Shown piece by piece: positions 15,646-23,899 of a DNA stretch of 64,000 nt; position 1 is the stretch's first letter, and each line of letters begins with the position of its first letter. Below the pieces are notes generated by a model. That model was not told the DNA's origin. It saw only the letters and a program-made list of their open reading frames with translations, and did not search any database. Location: NCBI RefSeq assembly GCF_024295805.1, contig NZ_JANCLX010000014.1, forward strand, positions 1-64,000, read 5' to 3'. This stretch comes from Streptomyces cucumeris (GTDB lineage Bacteria; Actinomycetota; Actinomycetes; Streptomycetales; Streptomycetaceae). Made by a program: the position numbers and the translations under genes.

Positions 15646-15925
15646 AAGTGGAACACAGCGAGAGTTGGAACGTCCAGCGTCCATCTCTGGTAAATGCCTA
15701 GCCGAATACCAAGGTGAGACCGGCCGCGACACCAATTCGGGCGAATGTGTACATGGTGGCCAACCGGCCAAATGCGCACAGTCCAACATCGTTTCCGTAG
15801 CTCCGGTCCTCGCGCCCTGCCCCGGATATGAGACGATCCCAAATTGTTGCCCTTGCTCTTGCGAGGGCTGTAAACATCACTGCTCGGCTCACGTTGAAAA
15901 AGGAAATGGGATCTTGGGGGAGTAG
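15638..15925 (+). CDS. Small Cys-rich protein
   Basis: 95 aa; overlaps the previous gene by 8 bases and shares one base with the next start. The C-terminal CCPCSCEGCKHHCSAH is a dense Cys/His cluster that I know from actinophage small proteins and probably binds zinc. Two in-frame ATGs six bases apart; the second is used here. The first ~45 residues are less protein-like. Confidence 0.55.
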   Translation: MARSGTQRELERPASISGKCLAEYQGETGRDTNSGECVHGGQPAKCAQSNIVSVAPVLAPCPGYETIPNCCPCSCEGCKHHCSAHVEKGNGILGE

Positions 15926-16458
15926 TGGCCAACCTGGAACGTTATGAAGTGGCAGGCTCGCTGCTACTGTGCCGCACCTGCGGCGTTGGCGATACCCGGC
16001 ATATCGTGAAGAATTTTGCTCCGCAGACAATCGGCGTTGCTGAAATGCACGTAGAAATTGCCATTCACGAGAACGACTTCCACGAAGCCGTCTTCGCGAA
16101 TGACGCCACCGAGAATGCCATGGCGGCAAAGCGCGCATCCCGGGCTCTGGCCTTACGGGCAGAAGCAGCAGCGCAAGAGGTGCGCGATAACGCGTATTAC
16201 GCCTGCTACCCGGTCCAGACTGCTTACCGTGACGGCGTCGTGAACGGCTTGGGCGGCTCGGCGGGTGATCTGGCCGGGGTTCTTGCGCCGGAAGTGGCTC
16301 ACGCCCTTGCTCGAGCCCTCGACGAGGTCCATGTCATGGGCAGGAGCTACGACGAATTGATCCGCGATCACGACCGTAAGACGTGCGACGACTTCACCTG
16401 CTCAATCTTCGGATACCTGGTGGATGTCGCTCGAGCCGTAGATGCTCAGCTCAACTGA
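15925..16458 (+). CDS. Unknown helical protein
   Basis: 177 aa, GTG start overlapping the upstream stop by one base. One CRTC pair at residues ~16-19, then long Ala-rich helices (NAMAAKRASRALALRAEAAAQEV) and a C-terminal helical bundle. No known domain. Coupled to both neighbours. Confidence 0.75.
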   Translation: MANLERYEVAGSLLLCRTCGVGDTRHIVKNFAPQTIGVAEMHVEIAIHENDFHEAVFANDATENAMAAKRASRALALRAEAAAQEVRDNAYYACYPVQTAYRDGVVNGLGGSAGDLAGVLAPEVAHALARALDEVHVMGRSYDELIRDHDRKTCDDFTCSIFGYLVDVARAVDAQLN

Positions 16459-16482
16459 CGAGCCGGACCAGGAGGCATGGAG

Positions 16483-16824
16483 ATGCTGGAACCCGCCGAC
16501 CAGGTGTGCACGCGCCTCCGTCGGAACATCGAGACCACGTACCCGGACCTGGTCACCCGTAACCAGCATCTCCAGGTCGAGGTCTACACGGTCGCCGACT
16601 CGTGCGGCTGCGACCCGGACGCCGAGGATTACGAGGACGACCACTGCGAGAGCGGCGAGGACGGCGAAGCACTCTGCTCGAAGCAGTTCCTCGGCTATGT
16701 GTGCGACTTCTGTGAGGCCGAGGACGGTGACGGCCCAGAGTGGAAGCCCTACGGGGTCGAGTGGCCGTGCCCGCCGGTTGCCTCACTCGATTTCGCATCA
16801 GCTCCACGGGGGTCGGACAAGTGA
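16483..16824 (+). CDS. Acidic Cys-containing protein
   Basis: 113 aa. The ribosome site AGGAGG is seven bases before the second ATG (16483) and only one base before an ATG at 16477, which decides the start. The centre is strongly acidic with CGCDPD...DDHC...C...CDFC, six Cys in ~45 residues. Function unknown. Stop overlaps the next GTG. Confidence 0.75.
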   Translation: MLEPADQVCTRLRRNIETTYPDLVTRNQHLQVEVYTVADSCGCDPDAEDYEDDHCESGEDGEALCSKQFLGYVCDFCEAEDGDGPEWKPYGVEWPCPPVASLDFASAPRGSDK

Positions 16825-17138
16825 CCGCACCCGACCGTCGGCCCCTTAGTGTCGGTGACATCGTCCACGGCTTCGCGTATGGAGCTTTTGGTCGAGACCA
16901 CTATAACTGCGTTCGCATTGAAGCAGTCGGTCCGGACTGGATCGTCGCTCGCGACCTGAACACCGATCAAGAGCGTCTCTCGTTCGCCGTCGGGCGCAAG
17001 GCTCTAACCCTCCTTCAACAGGCACGTGATGAGTCATGTCCCGAATGTGAAGAGTGCTCTTTCGCAACCCCCGAGCCACCCCTGACCACATACCAGCAGC
17101 CCACCTGGCCTCACGGCCAGCCGTCTGGAGGTTCTTGA
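16821..17138 (+). CDS. Unknown protein, beta-rich
   Basis: 105 aa, GTG start in a GTGA overlap. LSVGDIVHGFAYG...NCVRIEAVGPDWIVARDL resembles small SH3-like beta-barrels. The C-terminus has CPECEEC. The longer frame from 16740 is discarded because it lies in the previous gene. Confidence 0.75.
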   Translation: MTAPDRRPLSVGDIVHGFAYGAFGRDHYNCVRIEAVGPDWIVARDLNTDQERLSFAVGRKALTLLQQARDESCPECEECSFATPEPPLTTYQQPTWPHGQPSGGS

Positions 17139-17359
17139 TGTCCGAGGTTCACCTCGCCTGCCTTACCGCAGAGCACGCCGCCATCGTCGTCAAGGAGGCC
17201 ACCCGGCCCGGCGACGACGTTCACACCGTTCGACGAGACGGCAACCAGGTTGTCATCGGGTATTTCGACAAGCGGTGGCCGCTGGATATTGCGGAATGGG
17301 CGAGTGAAAACTGCCACGCTTCCGACAGTGCCGCCGCCCGCACGATCGCCCAGCTCTAG
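17138..17359 (+). CDS. Small unknown protein
   Basis: 73 aa, start in a TGATG junction with GGAGG ahead. Pattern of strand, helix, strand, helix (HLACLTAEHAAIVVKEA; VVIGYFDKRWPLDIAEWA). No recognised family. Confidence 0.75.
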   Translation: MSEVHLACLTAEHAAIVVKEATRPGDDVHTVRRDGNQVVIGYFDKRWPLDIAEWASENCHASDSAAARTIAQL

Positions 17360-17392
17360 CCCGCTTCGCTCGCGCCAATGGAGGAATGCTCA

Positions 17393-17776
17393 ATGACCAG
17401 CCTGCCGAAGCGCGGACCTCGCACATGCTCGTGCGACCTCAATACGGGGGATAGCACTGGGGGGCTAAGGCATCCGGTGGACTGCACGTTCGGCTCGGCC
17501 CCTCTCGCGCCACTGTCGCCCGACGCCATCTGGTCGCTGCTGGAACACCTGGACCGCGCCCACGCCGGGGCGCCGGGGGAGTGGGCCACCGTTACCGAGT
17601 ACGGCATTCGCGCCCCGGGTACGAACTGGCCAGAGGACGAGGTGCTGCTGGATGGTGACACTTTCTCCCATGAGGATCAAGTAGAGCGACTCGAACGCGT
17701 CCGGGACTGCTGGCCGGATGCCGTGCTGGTGCAGCGCACGGTGCGTCGTGGTGGGTGGAAGGAGGCCGAGCGATGA
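17393..17776 (+). CDS. Unknown protein
   Basis: 127 aa. GGAGG sits eight bases before this ATG; an ATG at 17378 in frame lacks spacing. N-terminal CSCDLNTGD, then an acidic mid-region with WSLLEHLDRAH. Stop overlaps the next start (ATGA). Confidence 0.75.
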   Translation: MTSLPKRGPRTCSCDLNTGDSTGGLRHPVDCTFGSAPLAPLSPDAIWSLLEHLDRAHAGAPGEWATVTEYGIRAPGTNWPEDEVLLDGDTFSHEDQVERLERVRDCWPDAVLVQRTVRRGGWKEAER

Positions 17777-17988
17777 ATGCGACAGCTCCTGAATTGCCGT
17801 CACCGGAACGCGAAGATGGCGGCGATGGGCGACATGGGGTAGATGCCAGGTTGACCAGGCTGACCGAATTCGTCGATGCGATCGATGCACTTGCCGACTC
17901 CTGGTCTCGCCCTGGCATGAGTGGACCGAACCGAAGGGCGGGGGAGCATCTGCGCGCAATTCTCGATTCACACTCGCTACCGGACTAG
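17773..17988 (+). CDS. Small helical protein
   Basis: 71 aa; start coupled to the preceding gene by ATGA. Residues ~28-68 form a single helical segment (RLTRLTEFVDAIDALADSW). No metal or membrane motif; function unknown. Confidence 0.7.
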   Translation: MNATAPELPSPEREDGGDGRHGVDARLTRLTEFVDAIDALADSWSRPGMSGPNRRAGEHLRAILDSHSLPD

Positions 17989-18039
17989 GCGACTGGCGCA
18001 ACCCACATGAACAGGCCGCTTACCTCATCGAGGAGCACG

Positions 18040-18480
18040 ATGACCGACGCCACCAACCCCGCCCCACTACCTCCGAAGCGTGAGGGCCAGCTACGCGCCC
18101 TGCTGACAGCCGGTGAGGCACTGTCCTCGAACGCGGGATGGGCCCTGCTGGACGAGCTGGACCGAGTCCGGGCCGAGCGGGGCGTGCTCGCCGATCGGAT
18201 CGACACCTTCACCGCCGTTGCCAAGGGCAATAAGCGGCACGTGCGCGAGCTGGCCAATAGCCTCCATGATGCTCGCCGTCAGGAAGGTCTGGCATCCGCT
18301 GCGCTGGCCGAGGTGCTGCGGATCGTGTCTACCTGGTGTGTCGAGGCCAATGAAGTGGGCGGCGTAGACGCAGGCGACCTGGCACGGCGACTGGGACGGG
18401 CCGGGCACCCGCTACCGGACGAGGACCGGCTGCCGTCCGACTGGACGGCAGCCCAGACCTCGACCACCTGGAGCGATTGA
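18040..18480 (+). CDS. Coiled-coil protein
   Basis: 146 aa, GAGGAG site before this ATG; an upstream ATG at 18007 is less well placed. Long helices rich in Ala/Glu/Arg (LLDELDRVRAERGVLADRI) then a C-terminal Pro-containing tail. Unknown function. Confidence 0.75.
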   Translation: MTDATNPAPLPPKREGQLRALLTAGEALSSNAGWALLDELDRVRAERGVLADRIDTFTAVAKGNKRHVRELANSLHDARRQEGLASAALAEVLRIVSTWCVEANEVGGVDAGDLARRLGRAGHPLPDEDRLPSDWTAAQTSTTWSD

Positions 18481-18692
18481 TGGCCGATGCCAGTCCCGCT
18501 GCCCTGCTCCACCAAGCGGCCGACCATGCCCGATTCAGCCCGGCCCACATCCGCCTCGCCGCCGACGGCTTGCATCTTGCGCTCGCCCAGTTGCTTGACG
18601 CCATCGCAACCACGGCCTCTGACGAGAATGCAATCTTCGTAGATGAAGCGCTCAGTATTGCCCGCCATATCGTCGGAGACGATCATGCCTGA
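18480..18692 (+). CDS. Small helical protein
   Basis: 70 aa; TGATG coupling to the upstream gene. Ala/Leu-rich helices (PAALLHQAADHARFSPAHI). Function unknown. Confidence 0.7.
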   Translation: MADASPAALLHQAADHARFSPAHIRLAADGLHLALAQLLDAIATTASDENAIFVDEALSIARHIVGDDHA

Positions 18693-18930
18693 CCCGGTCA
18701 CTGTCGAGATCCCTGAAGGCGCATACCGGTCCCTTGTGAAGGTCGCTGCGCATGTTTCGCGTGGCAGGTCCGCTGCGTTTGCCGATCCCTATCCGGACGC
18801 CACTGCTCGTCAGGCTCTCGGTGAGCTCGCCGATGCGGGCATCTTGCCAGCTCCGGCAGGATCCGGGGAGATCGCCCATGAATGGAGTAACTCCGATGGA
18901 TGGCAAGATCTACGCTCCGTGGAGCACTGA
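18685..18930 (+). CDS. Small unknown protein
   Basis: 81 aa, overlapping the previous gene by 8 bases. Begins with a strand (VTVEIPEGAYRSLVKVAAHV), followed by a helix and a Ser/Trp tail. The last ~50 bases overlap the next gene, so the two ends are resolved only by frame quality. Confidence 0.65.
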   Translation: MPDPVTVEIPEGAYRSLVKVAAHVSRGRSAAFADPYPDATARQALGELADAGILPAPAGSGEIAHEWSNSDGWQDLRSVEH

Positions 18931-19810
18931 AGAGGTCGGCACGCTCAACCGGTTTCAACGCGAAGGAGGTATGCACCCTTTTACCTGCGGAGCACTCCAT
19001 GGTGGCGACCAGAGCCCTGCGTTGCTCGCGACACCCCTCGGATGGGTGTGCCCGGTCCTCGCCTGCGAGTACACGCAGGACTGGGTGCATGCCTTTATGG
19101 TCAATCCTGAAAAGTGGCCAGGAGGCGTGCTCGCGCTGCAGCTCGGCCCGGGTAAGCCGGACCCGATCCGCCGCAGCGACTTGCTCCCCACTCCGGAACC
19201 AGAGTGGGAATACGCAACCCACTTCTCTCGGCCTGACGGAGGAGGTGACTGGGCCCCCGGGCGACTTCGAAGAGGAGCCCAGGTTCGTCGGCTCGTAGTG
19301 CGGGGCGAGTGGGAGCCCGTGCGCCCGGACTGCTGGGCGGAGGAGCCTGCGTTCGAAGCGGGGGTGACCAGCCATGCATATGAGGGCGACGGCGGCCCCT
19401 GTAGCGCCGAAGCATACGGACAGACATGCGGCGCGCCTCGCGATACTCACGAGCTCGATGAAGCCCGCGAGGTGTCGTCCGTGGAGCGCAAGATGCGATG
19501 CGCTCGATACGAGGACGCATTCGGGGAGGCCATGCGCCTTGGCCTCCAGGGCGCCGAACTCTACGACGAGCCGGGCGCGCAGCGGATCAACGAATGGATC
19601 AAGTGGATCACTGACGCCGTAATGGAGGTAGCCGACTCCGAGCAAGCGGAACTACGTACCCAGCTCGCCGCCGCACAACAGGTCACCCCTGCCACCTACC
19701 AGACCTGCCGCGCCTGCGGGGCCGGGTACAGGTACGGCCAGCCGTGTCAGACGTGTGAGTTTCAAGCGCAGATGAAGGCCGCCGCCCCGGCCGAGGAGAG
19801 GGACTGCTGA
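18878..19810 (+). CDS. Multidomain unknown protein with C-terminal zinc ribbon
   Basis: 310 aa. The start at 18878 has GGGGAGA; a second ATG (MDGKIYAPW) at 18896 is possible. The N-terminal ~80 residues (IYAPWSTEEVGTLNRFQ, HPFTC, WVCPVLACEYTQDWVHAFM) match a common Streptomyces phage protein with a Cys/His metal site and TQDWxHxF motif. The middle is Asp/Arg-rich and may be a fusion to a second family. The C-terminus ends in CRACGAGYRYGQPCQTCEF, a four-Cys ribbon. Function unknown. Confidence 0.75.
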   Translation: MNGVTPMDGKIYAPWSTEEVGTLNRFQREGGMHPFTCGALHGGDQSPALLATPLGWVCPVLACEYTQDWVHAFMVNPEKWPGGVLALQLGPGKPDPIRRSDLLPTPEPEWEYATHFSRPDGGGDWAPGRLRRGAQVRRLVVRGEWEPVRPDCWAEEPAFEAGVTSHAYEGDGGPCSAEAYGQTCGAPRDTHELDEAREVSSVERKMRCARYEDAFGEAMRLGLQGAELYDEPGAQRINEWIKWITDAVMEVADSEQAELRTQLAAAQQVTPATYQTCRACGAGYRYGQPCQTCEFQAQMKAAAPAEERDC

Positions 19811-20280
19811 TGACCGAGCCCTTCGGTCCGATCCACAACCTGACCTTGGGCGCTATCCGCCGAGAACTCGCCGAACTGATCGCGCTGGCAGACACGGCGG
19901 AGCGTCCGAAGCCGACCGCAATCAATCCGACCGATCACCCGATGCCTGGCCATGAATGGACTGTCGTCGAACAAGGTCACCCGCACACGAGCCGCTCCTA
20001 TCCCTGGGTGGTCCGTGCAGTCGATGATCCCGCCCATGCGGACGCCGTCTACGTGTCGTCACCGGACTGCGCCAACCCGGGGGAGGATTTCACCCCCATG
20101 AACCCCACTGACGCCCGCCGGATCGGCCTCGCCTTCCTTGCGGCGGCCGACCGGGCCGACCATCTCGCCCGGTGCGTGCCGCGCCTGGAAGACCACTGGA
20201 GGGTCGCGGGTCACGCCGCTACCACAGACACCGCATCGCCACCCCGTTCGACGCCACTACAACCCAAGGAGACTCGCTGA
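19810..20280 (+). CDS. Unknown protein
   Basis: 156 aa, TGATG coupling. Contains an N-terminal helix (LTLGAIRRELAELIALADTA), a His/Pro-rich middle and a late helix (TDARRIGLAFLAAADRADHLA). The last ~30 residues are Thr/Pro-rich. No family recognised. Confidence 0.7.
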   Translation: MTEPFGPIHNLTLGAIRRELAELIALADTAERPKPTAINPTDHPMPGHEWTVVEQGHPHTSRSYPWVVRAVDDPAHADAVYVSSPDCANPGEDFTPMNPTDARRIGLAFLAAADRADHLARCVPRLEDHWRVAGHAATTDTASPPRSTPLQPKETR

Positions 20281-20669
20281 TGGCCAGCAGTGCTACCGCC
20301 CAGTACGGCGACCCCACCGAGTGGGATGAAATTCCCGACAGGTGGACCGAAGCCTTCACTGCGGCGATCAAGGCTCATGGGCACGCCGTCACCGAGGCCC
20401 ATGAGTCCGCCATCACTATCGACGTCCCCGGTCTGGATGAGGGTCATGAGTGGTACATCGCATGCCCGAACCACCACGGCATGTGGGGCTACTGCATCGC
20501 CAACGAGCGCGGCATCGCACCTCATGTGACGTGGATCAACGCTGACGCCACCGACCCGCAGGACATCGCCAACCACGTGCACGCCATCCTCACTGACGCC
20601 CCGATGGAACGTGGCTGGATGTCCGGCTCTATCGCCGTGTGGCTACCTGCAGCGAAACCGACCACCTGA
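20280..20669 (+). CDS. Unknown protein
   Basis: 129 aa, TGATG coupling with an AAGGAGA site. TIDVPGLDEGHEWYIACPN and a repeated Asp/His pattern suggest a small alpha/beta fold; DPQDIANHVHAIL is a helix near the end. Function unknown. Confidence 0.75.
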   Translation: MASSATAQYGDPTEWDEIPDRWTEAFTAAIKAHGHAVTEAHESAITIDVPGLDEGHEWYIACPNHHGMWGYCIANERGIAPHVTWINADATDPQDIANHVHAILTDAPMERGWMSGSIAVWLPAAKPTT

Positions 20670-20695
20670 CCCTCGCCATCTACCGGGAGAAGTCG

Positions 20696-21022
20696 ATGAC
20701 CATCACCTACACGCTCGGCACCTCAGGTGGATCCGTCACCGTGGCCGCTGCCGAGCCCGCCCCCGGCCTCCGCGTCGCCCAGATCCCCAACGGCATCAGC
20801 CCTCTGTCGGGCCACCGATGGCTCCTCGCCCACCACGACGGCCCCGCCCTCGCGGCGTTCACCACCGAGGCCGCGGCGACTACGGCCGCTGATGTCATTG
20901 CCCCGCTCGCTGATTGGACCCGCTCCGCAATGACCACAGCCAAGGCCATCAGCCTCGGCGGCCTGACCGAGAAGTTGGCTGACGCGCTCACGGCTGCCGG
21001 TGGTGCGCACCCCAACGCCTGA
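20696..21022 (+). CDS. Unknown Ala-rich protein
   Basis: 108 aa, GGGAGAA site. N-terminal beta hairpin (TITYTLGTSGGSVTVAA) followed by two Ala-rich helices. No known family. Confidence 0.7.
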   Translation: MTITYTLGTSGGSVTVAAAEPAPGLRVAQIPNGISPLSGHRWLLAHHDGPALAAFTTEAAATTAADVIAPLADWTRSAMTTAKAISLGGLTEKLADALTAAGGAHPNA

Positions 21023-21080
21023 CCCGCCCGGCCGGGCTGCCACCCGTGCGGCCCGGCCCCAATCACCGGAGATCTCGCCC

Positions 21081-21440
21081 ATGACCGATACCGACTGCCC
21101 GTTCTGCGAGATTGTCGCCGGGCGGGCACCCGCAACCTACGTCTACGAGTGGTCCGACGTGATCGCGATCGTGCCCCGCAACCCTGTGGTCGATGGACAC
21201 ACCCTCGTCGTCCCGAAGCGGCACGTCGCTGACTTCGCCAGCGACCCGGCCGTGTCGGCAGACGCCATGCTCCACGCCGCGCAGCTCATGCGCTGGACCG
21301 ACCGTCCCATGAACTTGATCACCAGCCGGGGTCGGGAGGCTACGCAGTCCGTGTTCCATCTGCACTTGCACCTTGTGCCTCGTGCCGAAGGGGACGGGCT
21401 GGCGCTGCCCTGGCATGACGACAAGAACCAGAAGGTGTAG
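21081..21440 (+). CDS. HIT-family (histidine triad) nucleotide hydrolase
   Basis: 119 aa, near the usual 110-150. CPFCEIVAGRAPA at the N-terminus, then VDGHTLVVPKRHVADF, and the signature QSVFHLHLHLVPR holding H-x-H-x-H. HIT enzymes hydrolyse nucleoside phosphoramidates, dinucleoside polyphosphates or related substrates; the catalytic residue is the middle His. It sits inside the plus-strand small-gene operon. The start follows an ATG-proximal GGAG. It is an unusual phage cargo gene. Confidence 0.92.
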   Translation: MTDTDCPFCEIVAGRAPATYVYEWSDVIAIVPRNPVVDGHTLVVPKRHVADFASDPAVSADAMLHAAQLMRWTDRPMNLITSRGREATQSVFHLHLHLVPRAEGDGLALPWHDDKNQKV

Positions 21441-21442
21441 TG

Positions 21443-21985
21443 ATGACCGACACGAACCCCGTTCCCTGGCCATTCCACATTGATGACCCCGTACGTGCCG
21501 TTCACTACGCGCTTGAGCGCGAATGCCCTTGGGGTCGCCCTGAAAGCTGCCCACGTGAGCACGAGGCACTGCACGCCGTTAATGCTTATCGAACCTGGCT
21601 GGCCGTACATTCTCCGGCAGAACAGGGCGATGCGCTGCGCGAGCAGTACGCGGCGGCGCTCGACCGCGTCCGCATTTGGCACGGTGACGACGGCGCATGG
21701 GGCTTCGCCGAAACCCCCGCCCTCACCGAAGCCGTACTCGCCGTTCGTGACCGGCGCATGGAGCAGCTGGTCGCTGGACGTGAGACATGGAGGGCCAAGG
21801 CTGAAGAGATAGAACGTGACCGGGACCGACTACTGACGCAGCTCAACGGGATCACGGCGGAGCGGGACTCGTTGGGCCGAGAGGCTGACCGCCTGCGTCG
21901 CGACTGGGTGGAGCAGCGCGATCGTGCTGAACGAGCTGAGGTCGAGGAGGCTGAACAGGAGTCCTCGCCGCTTCGATCGGAGTGA
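21443..21985 (+). CDS. Unknown protein with long C-terminal coiled coil
   Basis: 180 aa, ATG two bases after the HIT stop. N-terminal CPWGRPESCPREHEALHAV may hold a metal site; residues ~105-175 are a continuous charged coiled coil (RDRLLTQLNGITAERDSLG). Function unknown. Confidence 0.8.
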   Translation: MTDTNPVPWPFHIDDPVRAVHYALERECPWGRPESCPREHEALHAVNAYRTWLAVHSPAEQGDALREQYAAALDRVRIWHGDDGAWGFAETPALTEAVLAVRDRRMEQLVAGRETWRAKAEEIERDRDRLLTQLNGITAERDSLGREADRLRRDWVEQRDRAERAEVEEAEQESSPLRSE

Positions 21986-22104
21986 TGACCGGTTCGATGC
22001 CGGTAAGAGCGGCACCGGGGATGTCCATCGAGGCCGGTAACTCGATGGGGATGCAGTCGGGACTTTCTATGAGATTTCACGCCTATCACCAGGAGGAGCT
22101 ATGA
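21985..22104 (+). CDS. Very small Met/Gly-rich peptide
   Basis: 39 aa. Start in a TGATG junction with the previous gene and stop in an ATGA overlap with the next. Contains several Met residues (MTGSMPVRAAPGMSIEA). The tidy double coupling suggests translation; the sequence has no family and could also be a leader. Confidence 0.45.
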   Translation: MTGSMPVRAAPGMSIEAGNSMGMQSGLSMRFHAYHQEEL

Positions 22105-22178
22105 GTTCAAGATCGGAACTGATCGAAAAGCTGCGGAAATTCCGCTCCATCTCGCCATCCACAGGAGGGAACCCGTGA
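22101..22178 (+). CDS. Very small peptide before the 22175 gene
   Basis: 25 aa (MSSRSELIEKLRKFRSISPS...). A near-perfect AGGAGGAG site five bases ahead and GTGA overlap with the next gene support it. May act as a leader peptide coupling translation. Confidence 0.5.
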   Translation: MSSRSELIEKLRKFRSISPSTGGNP

Positions 22179-22390
22179 ACGGCCTGGATCCCGATCTTGC
22201 TGCTGCGCGGCGGAAGATGCATGAATCTCTGATTATTCTCTCCGCACCCGAGGCAGACAGGGTCCGGACCCTGATCGACAAAGCCATCTCCAATTCCGAC
22301 GGGCGGGCCATCCGCACCGAGGGGCGTCACTGGAGCGGGCAGATCGGACTGGAGATGTTCCATCTGGCAGATATGGTCGACGTGGTCTGA
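22175..22390 (+). CDS. Small unknown protein
   Basis: 71 aa, GTG start with AGGAGGG. Helical (LDPDLAAARRKMHESLIIL; QIGLEMFHLADMVDVV). Function unknown. Confidence 0.75.
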   Translation: MNGLDPDLAAARRKMHESLIILSAPEADRVRTLIDKAISNSDGRAIRTEGRHWSGQIGLEMFHLADMVDVV

Positions 22391-22573
22391 TTTCACTCGT
22401 TCGTGGCGACACGCTTGGCGATGCGCCGCCTGTCAGGCAACATGCGCTACAACAGGGGGCACAGCAACGAGCTGTGACGCAGGTGGAACCCTTCCTCCCC
22501 GTGGGGAGTCTGCCTGAACCTCTTGCGGCTGGCTGCTCTCGTGGGCGGCGGCTAAGGCAACGAGGTGCGCGCA

Positions 22574-22605
22574 GGCGGGACTCTCAGCCTCTGGAGGGTC
22601 CCGCC
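22574..22605 (+). terminator. Hairpin before the last gene of the operon
   Basis: Stem GGCGGGAC/GTCCCGCC (22574-22581, 22598-22605), 16-base loop, no T-tract. It lies in the 243-base gap 22391-22633, which otherwise holds only short weak frames, and may attenuate entry into the 22634 gene. Confidence 0.45.
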
Positions 22606-22633
22606 GTCGCGTTTCCTGGGGGATCATCTGTGC

Positions 22634-22933
22634 ATGGAGTTCTATTCGGGCCCGGCTGTTGTTCTGGTGGATGGCGAGGAGTTCGAGGTATACGCCTTCA
22701 TCGACTCCATGCGGGGCATGTGCATGGAGACCTGGGGCGGGTATCTGGAGACCGGCGAACACGGAGAAGCGATCCGCTTGCTGGCCCTCCGGGCCGAAGA
22801 AGCGTATGTACGGCTGCCGGGCTCGTCGGCTCGAGACATAGGAGCCCTCCGCGTGGATGAGTGCGGCGTATCTTTCATCGGACTGAGCCCCTCACCTCTG
22901 CCGGTGCCCATAAAACGGCCGGATGGGGTCTAG
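22634..22933 (+). CDS. Unknown protein
   Basis: 99 aa. GGGGGA lies 11 bases before the ATG, rather far. Strands (AVVLVDGEEFEVYAFIDSM) then an amphipathic helix (EAIRLLALRAEEAYVRLPG). Its stop abuts the stop of the convergent 22934 gene. Function unknown. Confidence 0.7.
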   Translation: MEFYSGPAVVLVDGEEFEVYAFIDSMRGMCMETWGGYLETGEHGEAIRLLALRAEEAYVRLPGSSARDIGALRVDECGVSFIGLSPSPLPVPIKRPDGV

Positions 22934-23221
22934 TCAGAAGATAGTGGGGGACTCCTCGTCAGGGTCCAGACCGGAGTCGCTGTCGAATATGAGTTCTTGC
23001 AAGTAGGGGGTATCGGTCATCCTGACGTGCTGCATAGAGCCAGGGCACAGCGTCAGCGACCGGGGCTGCGGCTTGTGGTCCATCACGCTGACCACGCCGA
23101 TTCGCTTCGTGGGGATCCCGGCCACAGGCCGATCGCACGAAGGGCAGGGGACTCGAGGAAACTTCGCCACGATCACAGTCTGAGCTCCCCAGGTGGCACG
23201 GAACAGTCCATGAGTGGCCAT
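22934..23221 (-). CDS. Unknown protein with CxxC
   Basis: 95 aa on the opposite strand, converging exactly on the previous gene. CPSCDRPVAGIPTKRIGVVSV gives one metal pair; a second Cys is in LTLCPGSMQHV. The C-terminus is acidic. No clear ribosome site, so the start is uncertain. Confidence 0.6.
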   Translation of the reverse strand: MATHGLFRATWGAQTVIVAKFPRVPCPSCDRPVAGIPTKRIGVVSVMDHKPQPRSLTLCPGSMQHVRMTDTPYLQELIFDSDSGLDPDEESPTIF

Positions 23222-23279
23222 CTTAGGGCGAAGTTCTGCATCAAGGGTGCACTGGGCCCCAGGGGTTCAAGGCTGCGCC

Positions 23280-23477
23280 CTACCTTTCGGGGGCCCAGGG
23301 CCTTCTACATGAGGCGCAGTGCAGGTGTCCGGCGTAGCCGGTGATGGAGCCCTCCTCGTTTACCGTCACAGCGGCCTGGTCTCCACTCAACGTGAACCAC
23401 GTCCCACCACAGGAGCACTCCGCATTACCGGGGTCATCATTCCGGCGTCGCCGGTCGGCAAGGTTGATCACGGTCAT
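23280..23477 (-). CDS. Small zinc-ribbon protein
   Basis: 65 aa. AECSCGGTWFTLSG...HLHCASCRRPW has two Cys pairs in ribbon spacing. The start M-T-V-I is preferred over an upstream ATG at 23513. It is divergent from the lipoprotein gene. Function unknown. Confidence 0.65.
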   Translation of the reverse strand: MTVINLADRRRRNDDPGNAECSCGGTWFTLSGDQAAVTVNEEGSITGYAGHLHCASCRRPWAPER

Positions 23478-23599
23478 GAACTCAGGATCGTTCACGCCAG
23501 GGCGTGCCTTCAAGGGATCGTTCGCGGTTCAATCGAAGAATTCTCTTGCTCGAGGATTTACACTTTTCCGTGTTTTCCTGTCATTTTCGGGAGGATTGA

Positions 23600-23899
23600 A
23601 TGCGGAAACTTGCGACAACATCCCTTCTACTGGCGACGCTAGTGTCCTGTGTGCCGGATTCCGGCGACCCTCCATCCGGCCCCATCCCGGTTGAGAGCGC
23701 AAACCTCGACTTCATGGAGCGCCACTGGGGGACCCTCGGTCAGCGCGAGCGTCACGGGATCTGCACACAGGCCACTGAGCCGCACGGACCCGACTACAAG
23801 GGCATGACAACGAAGATGGTGAGAGCGGGCATATCCCGGCCCGATGCCATTGCAATGCTTCTGTACGCCGCGAACCGGTGCATGCCTGATGGGACCTGA
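23600..23899 (+). CDS. Putative lipoprotein
   Basis: 99 aa. N-terminus M-R-K then a hydrophobic core and lipobox L-V-S-C at residues 14-17, as expected for signal peptidase II cleavage and membrane anchoring. The mature part has three further Cys and an Arg/His-rich helix (YKGMTTKMVRAGISRPDAI). GGGAGG precedes the ATG by six bases. Surface lipoproteins of prophages sometimes block superinfection; that role is speculative here. Confidence 0.75.
   Translation: MRKLATTSLLLATLVSCVPDSGDPPSGPIPVESANLDFMERHWGTLGQRERHGICTQATEPHGPDYKGMTTKMVRAGISRPDAIAMLLYAANRCMPDGT

Noticed and set aside
21988..22012. GGTTCGATGCC resembling a tRNA T-arm
   Set aside because: No matching acceptor, anticodon or D arm could be built, and the stretch is coding in a coupled small frame.
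22474..22860. 128-codon plus-strand frame
   Set aside because: Overlaps the better-supported 22634 gene in another frame and is Gly/Arg-rich shadow sequence.
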